Shown: positions 32,290 through 42,965 of the stretch, piece after piece
Layout of the letters: each line of letters starts with the position of its first letter
How positions within the stretch are numbered: position 1 is the stretch's first letter
Origin: Branchipolynoe longqiensis
Taxonomy: Eukaryota > Annelida > Polychaeta > Phyllodocida > Polynoidae
NCBI GenBank assembly: GCA_030323885.1
Contig: CM059190.1
Coordinates: 83,320,709 to 83,384,708 of the forward strand
Direction of reading: 5' to 3'
DNA length: 64,000 nt
The notes under the pieces: model-generated
The model's database searches: none
What the model saw: the letters and a program-made list of their open reading frames with translations, nothing else
What the model was told of the DNA's origin: nothing
Position numbers and translations under genes: made by a program

Positions 32290-32670
32290 TCAACACCCGT
32301 ACTAACCAGAGCAACCTTCACCAACACACTAACCAGGTCCCATTACCATGGTTACCATATCAACGATCACGCTCACCTCATTAACCAGATCCCATCACCT
32401 TGGTTACCATATCAATCATCACCCTCACCTAACTAACTGGTTCCTATTACACTGGTTACCATATTGACCTTTTATCCTCACCTCACTAACCAGGTCCCAT
32501 TACCATGGTTACCAAATCAACCCTCACCTTCAGCTTACTAACCAGGTCCCATTACCATGGTTACCAAATCAACCCTCACCCTCACCTTACTAACCAGGTC
32601 CGATATCAACCATCACCTTCAGCTCACTAACCAGGTCCCATTATTCTGGTTACCATATCAATGCTCACCT
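32290..32670 (+). repeat. tandem ~60-bp repeat (ACTAACCAGGTCCCATTACC)
   Basis: About six units, each with CTAACCAGGTCCCATTA(C/T)C(A/T)(T/C)GG then TTACCATATCAAC and CACC. The same unit reappears at 40262-40345, next to a related MITE, so the two travel together. Confidence 0.85.
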
Positions 32671-32671
32671 T

Positions 32672-33095
32672 AAGGTTTCATGGTCCGATGAAATATAATT
32701 TTGTCAAAATTACAACAACTACTTACATTTGATCCTACATATCCAACTTAGATACCGGTCTATTAGCTAATGATTTGGGACAGCATGTACAGAATAACCC
32801 GTGAATTTATAACCTCACCCCTTTGGACACTCACTTTGAAACACAAATTATGCAGGGAGGCCATTAACCAATTAGGCCAATCTTGTGACTTCACTAGCCC
32901 CCCCCCCCCCCCACGACCAAGTAGTCCTACTATGAAAGGCCATAGAGGGGAAGGGGAAATGAGGTGGATGTTGCCCCCCCCCTCCCTGTTGAATATTCAA
33001 TGCTATTTGGTCAATTCTATAAATATAATTCATCAATTTGGGTAATTTAAATTTTTTAATTTTTACATTTGTCAATTAAAATTGCATCTTCCATC
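32672..33095 (-). mobile_element. remnant of the long MITE type
   Basis: TTTCATGGTCCGATGAAATA at the left; ends AAAATTGCATCTTCCATC. The internal part (32700-32880) matches, inverted, the right half of the element at 6311-7034. Confidence 0.6.
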
Positions 33096-33419
33096 AGGAA
33101 TATTTATGGTATGAAGATGAGACATATGGAATAATAACAGAGCAATAATATGTACATGAGAAATGAAAATTCATTAGATGGCAATGCGAAATGTTAAAGG
33201 GAATCGGTATACCTGCCCGGGAAAACAAACAAACTCGGAATAGTTCTAATTTGTGGTCTAAATATATGTGAGGATGCGCACGCATTTGTTTTGTGTGCAT
33301 CCGTTGGAAATTTGTCAGTTACACTGTATATGAAAGGAAAACGTTTTTTCGTTATTGAATGTAAAAAGGAGTGAACCATATGGATATGTGCATTTGAAAG
33401 TTTTTGACTTTCAGATCTT

Positions 33420-33812
33420 TTATATTAGCTAATGCAGCAGCCGTTCCATGCTGGCCACATCATCCAGGCCTGAGCATTAATAGTTAGCATCTATTATAGC
33501 ATTAATACACAGCTTCCGCTTTTTAATGCTATGATGGCAGCAGCCATTCTGGTTGTGCCCATGCGTTATCGTTTGGACGGGATCCATCGAAAATGCGCTG
33601 GATTCTGCGCTTAATGCTATGATGGCAGTAGCCATATTCTACGATCCAGCTGGACCTGAGCATTAATGGCTTGACGGGATCCGCTGCAAATGCGCAGATC
33701 TCCAGGTTTAATGCTATGATGGCAGCAACTGTTCTGGTCATGCGTTATCGTTTAGGCGCAAATGTGCCGGGTTCTGGGCTTAATGCTATGATGGCAGCAG
33801 CCGTTCCGCAGC
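33420..33812 (+). repeat. tandem repeat with TAATGCTATGATGGCAGC
   Basis: The motif TAATGCTATGATGGCAG(C/T)A occurs at about 33531, 33612, 33711 and 33781 with a shared downstream CATGCG..TCGTTT..GGATCC-like part. Units are 70-99 bp. Confidence 0.85.
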
Positions 33813-34194
33813 GTATCCACCGGCGGACAGCTCAGGATCGCAGAGCGTGCAGTTCCTCATAGGTGAGTGTAGAAACTGATATGGTGCTACGGCCCCAGGC
33901 CGTCCTCCGATGCATACGCTGTGGAAGGGCGCATTTGCGATGGATTCCGTCCAAACAATAACACATAGACACGACCAGAACAGTGAATCATAGAATGTGC
34001 AGTTTGGTGGGTGGTTGCATAGTTTGATGTTTTGACATTTCTGGCATTGGGACGATGTCACTCATATACCGATGTATATGTGATGTTGGATATTCGATGC
34101 TACTTGGTCAATGGGGTGCTTTCATGAGCGATTTCTCTCGCTATACACTTGGTGGCAGCACCCGTTCCCGGTCCGAGTCGGCCATCATGGTTGG
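33813..34194. other. no feature recognised
   Basis: Mixed DNA, no gene seen. Confidence 0.3.
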
Positions 34195-35115
34195 ATTGAA
34201 GGGAGTAGGTGTAGGTGTCTGTGCTTTGGTGGTGTAGGTGTATAGGGATGTGGTGGGGTGTGTGGGTGTGTGGTGGGGTGGTGGTGGGGATGTGGGTGTG
34301 TGGTGGGGATGTAGGTGTGTGGTGAGGGTTTAGGGGTGTGGTGGGGGTGTAGGTGTGTAGTGGGGGTTTTAGGGATGTGGTAGGGGTGTATGTGTGCGGT
34401 GTGTGTAGTGAGGGGGTAGGTGTGTGGTGGGGATGTGTGTGGTAGGGGTTTAGGGATGTGGTGGTGGTGTACATGTGTGGTGTTGTGTGTGTAGGTGTGT
34501 GTGGTTGAGGTGTAGGTGTGTGTGGTTGAGGTGTCTGTATGTGTGGTGAGGGTGTAGGTGTGTATGTGGTGAGGGTGTAGGTGTGTGTGGTGGTGTAGGT
34601 GTGGGTGCAGGTGTGTGGTGGGGGTGTAAGTGTGTGTGGTGGGGATTTAGGGCTGTGGTGGGGGTTTCGGGATTGTCAGGTGCCGCTCTGCGAGACACCC
34701 CTACCACAAACCACCTACACCCCCACCACACACTGTCAACCCCCACCACACGCACATCCCTACACCCCACAACACCCACCCCACCATACCCACTCACCAC
34801 ATCCCCCTTACACCCCCACCACACACACCAAAATCCTCACCACACCCCTTACACCTCTACAACACACCCACCACACAAACATATGCCCCCCACCTCACCC
34901 CAACCACACCATACCCACTCACCACAAACCCCTAAATCCACCACACCCACCAAAATCCTCACCACACCCCTACACATCCATCACACAAACATACACCCAC
35001 CTACACCCCAAACACACACACCCCTAAATCCCCCCCCCCCCCGCACACAAACCAAAATCCTCACCACACCCCTACAGCTCCACCACACAAACATACGCCC
35101 CCCACCATACACACC
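34195..35115. repeat. inverted pair: GT-rich array followed by CA-rich array
   Basis: 34195-34670 is built from GTGGTGGGG, GTGTAGGTGTG and GGGTTTAGGG units. 34685-35115 is built from the complementary ACCACACCCC, CACCTACACC and CCCTAAATCC units. The change of strand is abrupt near 34675-34690. Confidence 0.9.
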
Positions 35116-35298
35116 TCAACCCAACTACACCCCTTCAATCCCTTGAGAGAAGGAACTGCTTCTATCCAACAAAAGCATTACAGAGGTGCACCATCTGACG
35201 AGAGTCATGCAAAATGAAAGGTCCCCCCCCATTCGATAGATATAGATCAAATTAACCTTTCTACAAAATAATATTTGGTTAAAAACCCTAGTGCCACG

Positions 35299-35429
35299 TG
35301 TAATGTATATATATCGTGTGGGGATACCCCACCACGTGACAGGGGAACCTCGGATGGTCACGTGAGAGGAACGTAAATAAACCAGTTCTTAACAAGTCCT
35401 CGTGTTATCCAGACGTGTCCATTATTACA
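35299..35429 (+). repeat. 5' LTR
   Basis: TGTAATGTATATATATCGTG at the start and ATTATTACA at the end; an AATAAA lies near 35377. The two mismatches with the 3' LTR are C/T in the ACCA(C/T)GTGAC segment and G/C in the CCTC(G/C)TGTTA segment. Confidence 0.95.
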
Positions 35430-35454
35430 TGGTGTCAGATACAAAGAACTCAGG

Positions 35455-38205
35455 ATGGCGCTCACAGGTCTGAAACCACCAGGCCCTCTCAACCTAGAGG
35501 ATAATATGGCCCTAAATTGGGAAACATGGTACGATTCGTACGAATTTTATGCCGCAGCAGCTGGAATTCATAACAAGCCGGAAAAGACGCAGTGCGCGGT
35601 ATTCCTACACGTAGCAGGAGCCGAGGCCCAAAAAGTGTACAAAACACTGAAAAAAGACACAAACATCATCGACAAAATTCAACCGTTGGTGGCAGCGTTA
35701 AAAAAATATTGCGAAGGCAAAACAAACATAACGGTTATTCGATACAACTTCAATTCGCTACAACAAACAACACAGTCAATGGACACGTACATAAGAGAGC
35801 TGCAATACCGAATAGCGTATTGCAATTACGGTGAGCTGACTGAATCAATGTTATGTGACAGGTTAGTGTGCGGCGTCAAAGATGCCAAGTTGAGAGACCG
35901 TTTGTTGCAAACACCGAATTTGTCTCTGGAACATTGTTTGGAAACATGCCGTCTGAGTGAGCACCGATCAGGATTGTTATCAGAGGCGACAAAAACTACG
36001 GATATGGAGCAAGTCGATGCTGTCAATGTGCGCCATGTGACACCCGCCCCCGTGACGCCACGTACACCAGCATGGGCAGGTCAACGCGCATCGTCAAGGC
36101 CAGGCAGCGGCCGCACACAGTGTGGTAGATGCGGCTACGTGCATACACAAGGTCAGTGCCCGGCAAAAGGAAAACAATGCTCGAAATGCCATCTACTAGG
36201 GCACTTCTCTAAAGTATGTAAAACAAAGAGACCAAATTATGCAAGCCTAGATTTAATTCAAGTAGACGAAAATAATCCACCTCCGACACCTGACGAAAGT
36301 GACTTTGACAATGACGAAAATGATTTGTTTGTCGGATACATAGCAACGCCCGAGGTGGATGAGGCAAAACTATGGTTTGCCACGGTATCACTGCGGGACG
36401 AACAAGTGAAATTTAAATTGGATACAAGTTCACAAGCAAATATAATCCCTAAAAGCATCTATAACAAGCTGAGGAATGTGGTGCTGGAACCGACAAAGTG
36501 TACTCTGGTTACGTTCTCCGGAGAACGAATTCATCCGGAAGGAGAGGCGCAAATCATCACGAACGGCGAACAGCTGAGATACCAAGTTACGGCAACCGGC
36601 TGCGCGATATTGGGAACGGAGGCGTGCAGCAAACTGAAGCTAATACGACGCGTCAACATGTTATCAAGACACAAGACTCCAGTGCAGCAGACAATACCTA
36701 CCGGGACAGACGAACCCAATGCTCAACTCCTGGTAAACAAATATGCTGACATTTTTGAAGGGCTAGGGAAAATCAAAAGCAACGCTGTTATCCATATCGA
36801 TGATACTGTACCCCCATGTATTGACCCACCTAGGCGAATACCGCATGCCGTAGCAGATCAAGTAAAAAACGAGTTAAAGAAAATGATCCGGTTAGGGGTA
36901 ATCGTTGAAGAAACAGATCCCACCCCATGGGTTAACTCAATAACTATAGTTAAAAAACCTAACAAAATCCACATTTGTTTAGATCCAAGAAGACTAAATA
37001 AAGCCATACTTAGTAGTCCATATCCGACGAGAACTATAGAGGAAGTTATTGCTCATACTTCAGAAGCTAAATATGTTTCCGTCATTGACGCAAATAGCGG
37101 ATATTGGCAAATAGAGCTGGACAACAAAAGTAGTAAATTGTGTACATTCAATACACCATGGGGTCGGTACCGTTTCACTAGGCTACCGTTCGGCATAAAG
37201 ACAGCCAGCGATATATTCATACATGAAATGAACCAAATTCTATATGGTTTGCCAGGAGTCAATGTTGCGACAGACGACATATTAGTGTATGGTGCAACAG
37301 TGGAGCACCATAATGCCCGCCTAGAAGCGGTTTTAAAAAAAGCAAGGGAAGTAAACTTAAAATTTAACCCGACTAAGTCCAAAATATGCAGAAAAGAAGT
37401 AGAATACGTAGGACATACATTAACAGAGTCAGGAGTAAAACCAACCAAAGAAAGAATCCAAGCCATCGTGGACATGCCGTCCCCAACAGATAAAGCAGGG
37501 GTACAAAGGTTTCTGGGAATGATAGGGTATGTCGGTAAATTTATCCCCAACATGTCAGAAGTAGCTAAGCCACTGCGAGCATTATTAGAAAAGAACGTCG
37601 AATGGCACTGGCAACATGAACAAATAGGAGCGTTTTCATTGTTAAAAAAATTATTAATGACCGCACCAGTTCTGCAGTTTTATAATGTAAAGAAACCAAT
37701 AACCCTACAAGTAGACGCTTCCAAGTCAGGATTGGGAGCAGCGTTATTTCAAAATAATCGCCCAGTCGCCATGGCATCAAAATCACTAGACCGAGCGCAG
37801 TCGAGCTATGCAGTAATTGAGAAGGAACTCTTAGCGATATGTTTCGGTTGTATAAAGTTCCATCAGTATATCTTTGGACAACAAGTCACGGTACAAACCG
37901 ATCATAAACCATTAATTGCTATAATGTCTAAACCAATTCACATGCTATCTGCTCGGATGCAGCGAATGATGCTTCGTCTGCAAAATTACAATATTGTAGT
38001 AACATATGTTAAAGGCATAAACATGTATTTTGCAGATGGCCTATCGCGTGCTCACTCCACTACCGTTCACCCGAATAATTTATTCGACTCAACTCTAGAG
38101 GTTGCTGAAATCGAGGTGGCTCCACACTTGATGCAGCATATTGCGAACAGTACACAAACCGACGAAACTTTACTCGAGGTGATTCGACTCACACAACAAG
38201 GTTAG
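35455..38205 (+). CDS. Ty3/gypsy Gag-Pol part 1: Gag, zinc knuckles, protease, reverse transcriptase, RNase H
   Basis: 916 codons from ATG 35455, only 25 bp after the LTR. Gag-like N-terminal half; two zinc knuckles at residues 223-255 (the second is CSKCHLLGHFSKVC). The retroviral-type protease motif is DTSS at 323-326, where DTG/DTA is usual, so protease may be impaired. Reverse transcriptase runs about 440-660 with LPFGIKTAS and the catalytic TDDIL at 606-610. RNase H begins near 750 (LQVDASKSGLGAAL) and contains TDHKPL. The frame ends at TAG 38203-38205; the same frame continues into integrase, so this stop splits a single polyprotein, and Trp is usual at this place. It functions only in copying the element. 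Confidence 0.95.
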   Translation: MALTGLKPPGPLNLEDNMALNWETWYDSYEFYAAAAGIHNKPEKTQCAVFLHVAGAEAQKVYKTLKKDTNIIDKIQPLVAALKKYCEGKTNITVIRYNFNSLQQTTQSMDTYIRELQYRIAYCNYGELTESMLCDRLVCGVKDAKLRDRLLQTPNLSLEHCLETCRLSEHRSGLLSEATKTTDMEQVDAVNVRHVTPAPVTPRTPAWAGQRASSRPGSGRTQCGRCGYVHTQGQCPAKGKQCSKCHLLGHFSKVCKTKRPNYASLDLIQVDENNPPPTPDESDFDNDENDLFVGYIATPEVDEAKLWFATVSLRDEQVKFKLDTSSQANIIPKSIYNKLRNVVLEPTKCTLVTFSGERIHPEGEAQIITNGEQLRYQVTATGCAILGTEACSKLKLIRRVNMLSRHKTPVQQTIPTGTDEPNAQLLVNKYADIFEGLGKIKSNAVIHIDDTVPPCIDPPRRIPHAVADQVKNELKKMIRLGVIVEETDPTPWVNSITIVKKPNKIHICLDPRRLNKAILSSPYPTRTIEEVIAHTSEAKYVSVIDANSGYWQIELDNKSSKLCTFNTPWGRYRFTRLPFGIKTASDIFIHEMNQILYGLPGVNVATDDILVYGATVEHHNARLEAVLKKAREVNLKFNPTKSKICRKEVEYVGHTLTESGVKPTKERIQAIVDMPSPTDKAGVQRFLGMIGYVGKFIPNMSEVAKPLRALLEKNVEWHWQHEQIGAFSLLKKLLMTAPVLQFYNVKKPITLQVDASKSGLGAALFQNNRPVAMASKSLDRAQSSYAVIEKELLAICFGCIKFHQYIFGQQVTVQTDHKPLIAIMSKPIHMLSARMQRMMLRLQNYNIVVTYVKGINMYFADGLSRAHSTTVHPNNLFDSTLEVAEIEVAPHLMQHIANSTQTDETLLEVIRLTQQG

Positions 38206-39414
38206 CCAGACAATAATAAAAGAGTGCATGTATTAGCAAAACCATTTGCCACGTTTAAAGAAAACATAACATATGTAGACGGTTTACTCTTTAAAGATAG
38301 CCAAATAATAATACCTTCTAAACTACAACATGAAATGCTGAGATTGTTACACGAATCACACCTGGGTATCGTAAAGTGTAAAGAGTTGGCAGGTGATAAT
38401 GTCTTTTGGCCAGGAATGTCGAAACAGATAGAGGATATGATATCGCGGTGTACAAAGTGCCAAGTATTGCGAAACAAAATCCATTCAGAACCATTGATAT
38501 GCCATGAAGTGCCTCAACTACCATTCCAACGGATAGCTGTTGATCTGTTTCAAATACATGAAAAAAAATTTATGGTTACAGTTGACTATTATTCGAAATA
38601 TCCAGAAGTGGTAGAGTTAACTTCGACAACCAGTGAGAATACAATCATGGCATTAAAGCAAATTTGTTGTCGTTTTGGAATACCCGAGGTCGTTGTGTCG
38701 GACAATGGTCCACAGTTCCAAAGTGCAAAGTACAAAGAATTTGCTGAAGAGTTCGGATTTCGGCCAGTGTTTTCGAATCCACTACACGCACAAAGTAATG
38801 GCCTAGCTGAAAGATACGTGCAAACAGTTAAGCGAATCATAAAAAAATCATCGACAGAAAACCAAGATTACAATATTGGTCTGTTAAATTACAGGAATAC
38901 GCCCCTCAGTAATATAAATGCCTCCCCAGCACAGCTGCTACTTAGCAGAAGACTTAGATGCAAATTACCAGCAACCAAAACACACTTGCAACCAGTAGTA
39001 CAACAATCCAAGTCGGAGGAGTTCAACAAGCTGCAGGAAAAACTAAAGAAATATCACGACAAGAACGCCGGTAGGCAACACAGTAGATTAAATATAAATG
39101 ACCACGTTCAGTACATAAGCCACAAAGATAAGTGGAAGCGTGGAAAGATAGTGCAAACAAACACACCGGGACCGCGAGATTATAAAATAAAGAATGTAGA
39201 AGGAAATGTATTAAGAAGGAATAGGAAATATATAGTTAAGGTTCCAAGTAGACAAACAAAACAGACAGCAGGCACATTCACAAAGACACCCGACAGCGGA
39301 AGGCCGTATGGGCAGGTATCTCAAGGTGGTGGTCCAGACACGGATAACTCAAATTATGTCAATCGATACGGTCGGGTAGTACAGCCAGGACGCAGGCTTA
39401 TAACAGTCATTTAG
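38206..39414 (+). CDS. Ty3/gypsy Pol part 2: integrase
   Basis: Same frame as the gag-pol segment, after the TAG; first Met at 38224 (396 codons). Zinc-binding HHCC (HESHLG, CTKCQ), catalytic core with AVDLF (Asp), VVVSDNGPQF (Asp) and GLAERYVQTVKR (Glu), then a basic C-terminal domain that ends at TAG 39412-39414. All three catalytic residues are present. Confidence 0.93.
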   Translation, partial: PDNNKRVHVLAKPFATFKENITYVDGLLFKDSQIIIPSKLQHEMLRLLHESHLGIVKCKELAGDNVFWPGMSKQIEDMISRCTKCQVLRNKIHSEPLICHEVPQLPFQRIAVDLFQIHEKKFMVTVDYYSKYPEVVELTSTTSENTIMALKQICCRFGIPEVVVSDNGPQFQSAKYKEFAEEFGFRPVFSNPLHAQSNGLAERYVQTVKRIIKKSSTENQDYNIGLLNYRNTPLSNINASPAQLLLSRRLRCKLPATKTHLQPVVQQSKSEEFNKLQEKLKKYHDKNAGRQHSRLNINDHVQYISHKDKWKRGKIVQTNTPGPRDYKIKNVEGNVLRRNRKYIVKVPSRQTKQTAGTFTKTPDSGRPYGQVSQGGGPDTDNSNYVNRYGRVVQPGRRLITVI

Positions 39415-39531
39415 CAGTGGTCTAACATACATTCTAAGGATACAGTAAGACGATATAAACACCAGTATAACAAATACAATGTACATTTCATTAGGCTAAG
39501 TGTTCATGTTCATATATATAAGAGGGGGAGA

Positions 39532-39662
39532 TGTAATGTATATATATCGTGTGGGGATACCCCACCATGTGACAGGGGAACCTCGGATGGTCACGTGAGA
39601 GGAACGTAAATAAACCAGTTCTTAACAAGTCCTCCTGTTATCCAGACGTGTCCATTATTACA
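39532..39662 (+). repeat. 3' LTR
   Basis: 131 bp, same ends as the 5' LTR; followed directly by the CCACG duplication. Confidence 0.95.
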
Positions 39663-39766
39663 CCACGGGCCTATGGCACCAATCCGTCCCCAGAATGTTC
39701 ACACGGCAAACAGAAATACCTACCTACAGCCCTGTCAGGATTAGTCGGTCATCTCACATCACATGG

Positions 39767-40046
39767 GAACCAGACGGGATGGCCGAATGAGTTAGAGCAT
39801 CCGTCTCCCGTGTTGGTAGATCATGGGGTCGTGGGTTCGAACCCTGGTTGAGTCAAACCAATGACATAATATTGTATACTTGTCGCTTCCTAGCCTGGCA
39901 CTTGGCATTATTAGGATAGGGCTGGTTGGCTCAGTGTCAGGATAATGTGACTGTGTGAGACCATGAGTTGCAATGAGTGCGCACTGTCATAAGTCGGTAC
40001 CTGTCCTGATATGACCTTAGATGTTGCTAGGATGCAAAACAACAAA
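39767..40046 (+). mobile_element. family-1 SINE with 12-bp target duplication
   Basis: Head GGATGGCCGAATGAGTTAGA, B box GGGTTCGAACCC, tail ATGTTGCTAGGATGCAAAAC. CACATCACATGG flanks at 39755-39766 and 40047-40058. The best-preserved tRNA-like head in the window. Confidence 0.85.
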
Positions 40047-40059
40047 CACATCACATGGT

Positions 40060-40345
40060 CACCGCGAGATGACCATCTGGGTCGTCATAGCCACAGGACT
40101 TTTGACAAACTTGTCTAGATTATTTTGGGTTATTTCAGCTCAAATTGCTCCATAACTAGCCATTGTTCATCAAAGTTACTCAGGACTAATGAATATTAGG
40201 ATATAATGGTCAACCTGAGCTATGTATCTCAAATTCAAATGCCATCGGACCATGCAACTTTCAGCTCACTAACCAGGTCCCATTATTCTGGTTACCATAT
40301 CAACGCTCACCTTCAGCTCACTGACCACATCCCATAGACCTTATT
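40060..40345 (-). mobile_element. long-type MITE remnant joined to the CTAACCAGGTCCC repeat
   Basis: 40060-40262 ends GCCATCGGACCATGCAACTT; 40262-40345 has two units of the ACTAACCAGGTCCCATTA repeat otherwise seen at 32290-32670. Confidence 0.65.
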
Positions 40346-40359
40346 TCTTTGGCATTTTG

Positions 40360-41385
40360 TTTAAAGTTGCATAGTCCAATGGTTTTGAGTTTCTGTAATT
40401 TTCTGAAATAAACATATTAGGTTGTTCATTATAATCTACCTTACTTTAGTTTGAAGTAACTTTTATTTTAAATCGCTAATTTTTTAGATATTTGAAATGG
40501 AAACATGCTTAATTAATTTTGGCAGCTTGCCAAAACTCTATAACCATAGGCTTCTGCAGTAGCAGGTTCTATTAATTGACTCAGTATCCCCTTATGTGTG
40601 ACGACAAATGTTTAATAAGTTCACCAGCATCTAAGTTAGATATGTAGAATCAAATCTAGATAATTTTGTTGGTTTTGAAAATTTGATGCTTTCATCGGAC
40701 TATGCAGCTTTAAAGTTGCAGTCCGATGCTTTTGATTTTCTGAGATACATATATTAGGTTGATCATTATAATCTATCTTAGTTCAATTTGAAGTAACTTT
40801 GCTTTAAAATGACTAATTTATGAGATATTTGAAGTAAAAGCATGCCAAATTTATTTTGGCTTGCTTGCCAAAACTCTGAACACATAGGCTTCAGTAGTAA
40901 CTGGTTCTGCTAAATTGTTTTAGTATGCCCTTTTATGTAGCATCAAATGCTTAATAACTGCACCAGTATCTTAGTTGCATATGTAGGTTAAAATTTACAT
41001 AAGGGGTTAGCTTTTGAAAATGTGATACCTTCATCGGACTATGCAACTTTAAATTTGTCATTTTCTGAAATAAATATATTAGGTTGATCTACTTTACCTT
41101 GGTTTGAAGTAACTAATTTTAAATTGAAGTAACTGATTTTAAATTGCTAACTTCAGAGTTTTGAAGTGCAAACAGGCAAAATTAATTTTGGCAAGCTTGC
41201 CAAAACACCATAAGTTTCTGCAGTAACAGGTTCTATTAAATTGCATCAGTATTACCTTCTACATGGCGAAAAGTGTTTAATAAGTGCACCAGTATCTAAG
41301 TTAGGCATGTAGAATTAAATTTAGGCAATTGTTTTTGTTTGGTAAATATTTTTTAAATCGCGCAAATCCGCAGTCACCGAGATCC
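40360..41385 (+). mobile_element. three head-to-tail MITEs sharing terminal repeats
   Basis: Copies about 40361-40713, 40714-41052 and 41053-41385 (the last without a right end). At the first two junctions one terminal repeat runs straight into the next (ATGCAGCTTTAAAGTTGCAG at 40706, ATGCAACTTTAAATTTG at 41040). Each has the TTTTGGCA..TGCCAAAA palindrome. Confidence 0.9.
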
Positions 41386-41424
41386 TTCATCCCCGTAACT
41401 TCTGTAAGCTATTTTGTGACTTAA

Positions 41425-42030
41425 AGGCCCTGTCACAATATGGCGTATGGCGGGAGCGTATTGAAAACCTACGTAAGTCCTGCATGTGCCGGCCTATCAT
41501 GACCTTTGGTGACCTATCGGGTGTTTTTGAGTGTATGCGTAATCTATGAGGAGCGTACTGTGACATTTTTTGACGGTCTTGATTGGCATATGGAACCTAT
41601 GCATAGCATATGAGCGTATGAGTCAAGATCGATGTCAAGACCTATGGCATATGCTTGGAATACGCTGTGCATACATTAGGAGTACGCTCCCATACGTAAC
41701 TCGTTGGTTATGCGTACGCTACATACGCTAGAGATACGCCGGTGATGCAAGTTGAGCGTATGCGTAACCTATGCCGGCGCACCCCTAGCATACGAGAAGC
41801 GTACACCGGTGTTCGAGGAGTGTACACCGGCGTATGAGTAGCATATGAACCATACGCTCCAATAGGTCGAGATTTTTTTAGCATGCACAAAAAAATTTGG
41901 ACGGACGGACGGACGGGAGAAAGCATACGCCAGCACATGACGGCCTATGCGTAGCGTATGGCGGCGTATGCCGACGTAATGCGCCTACACCACCGTATGC
42001 TCCCGCAAAAAACCCTAATGTGACAGCCCC
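41425..42030. mobile_element. 606-bp MITE with TTAA flanks
   Basis: Inverted ends AGGCCCTGTCACAATATGGC and (minus) GGGGCTGTCACATTAGGG; TTAA on both sides (41421-41424, 42031-42034). The inside is full of GCGTATG/CATACGC motifs in both orientations. Confidence 0.8.
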
Positions 42031-42107
42031 TTAAATGTTGCTATCATTTGACATGAATCTGACATTACAGATTTTAATGTAGGCATATAAATGTAACGGA
42101 CCCCGCC

Positions 42108-42965
42108 AGTTAAAGTTGCAAAATCCGATAGTTTTGAGTTTGTCATTTTCTGAGATAAATATATTAGATTGATCATTATAATGTACCTTGTTTTAGTTTG
42201 AAGTAGCTTTCATTTTAAATGGCTAACTTTTGAGATATTTGAAATGCTAAATTAATTTGGCAAGCACACCAAAACTATACTTTTGCAGTAACAGGGTTCT
42301 ATTAAATTGCCTCAGTATTCCCTTCTATGTGGCGATAAATGCTTAATAAGTGGACCAGTATCTAAAGCTGTGTTTACACGGGCAAATGTAAAACGATTTA
42401 GACAAAGCGATTTATATGAAGCGATGTAGTGGCGTGTTTACACGCAACTAGTTTGAAGGCGGAAATCGATATCTGTGCATGAGCAAGTCCAGACTAACCA
42501 GCACCAGTTTGGGTTCGTCAACGTCACCATGAGAGTGTGTGGGTTCGACCTAGATCTGTATGGTCTGAATCATATTGGTTTGGAACGGTCAAAACTTCTG
42601 CTGGGCAGTGAAACCATAAAAATAAATGATGAAAAAAATATCTGTGCACAGCTAGCGGTTTCATAGACTAAATTCTATAATATGCGCTTTTGATCGACAG
42701 GAAAGTCAACAAACTAAGGTCTCGACTGCGCATGCGTGTGACGCGCTTAAGCTAGATCGATTCATATAAACAACCTCGCTAAGTGGTTTATATAAAGCGA
42801 ATAATATGAATCGATTCAGCCCTAAAACGCCGCAGCATCGCGTTTACACGGCAAATGTAAATCGATCTAGACAAGTGGTTTTATATGAAGCGTTTTAACT
42901 CGCCTGTGTAAACATGGCTTAAGTTAGATATGTAGAATCAAATCCAGATGATTAGCTTTAAGCTA
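42108..42965 (+). mobile_element. GTTGCATAGTCCGATG-family MITE split by a nested MITE
   Basis: 42108-42365 (GTTAAAGTTGCAAAATCCGA to CCAGTATCTAA) continues at 42920 (TAAGTTAGATATGTAGAATC). The interruption is the element at 42366-42919. Confidence 0.9.
42366..42919. mobile_element. 554-bp fold-back MITE, TAA target duplication
   Basis: Ends AGCTGTGTTTACACGG and (minus) AGCCATGTTTACACAGG; TAA at 42363-42365 and 42920-42922. The three-base TAA duplication points to PIF/Harbinger. The core matches the inverse of the 30018-30576 core. Confidence 0.9.

Larger units (their letters stand above)
35299..39662 (+). mobile_element. Ty3/gypsy LTR retrotransposon, nearly intact
   Basis: 4364 bp. Two 131-bp LTRs (35299-35429 and 39532-39662) begin TGTAAT, end ATTACA and differ at two positions I can see. 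CCACG is duplicated on both sides (35294-35298, 39663-39667). A primer-binding-like TGGTGTCAGATACA follows the 5' LTR and a polypurine tract AGAGGGGGAGA precedes the 3' LTR. The inside is one long gag-pol frame with one internal stop. Recent insertion; it lies in an inter-repeat region with no host gene recognised. Confidence 0.95.

Noticed and set aside
39767..40046. tRNA gene in the SINE head
   Set aside because: It has A and B boxes but continues into the SINE body and tail and has a target duplication; it is a SINE.
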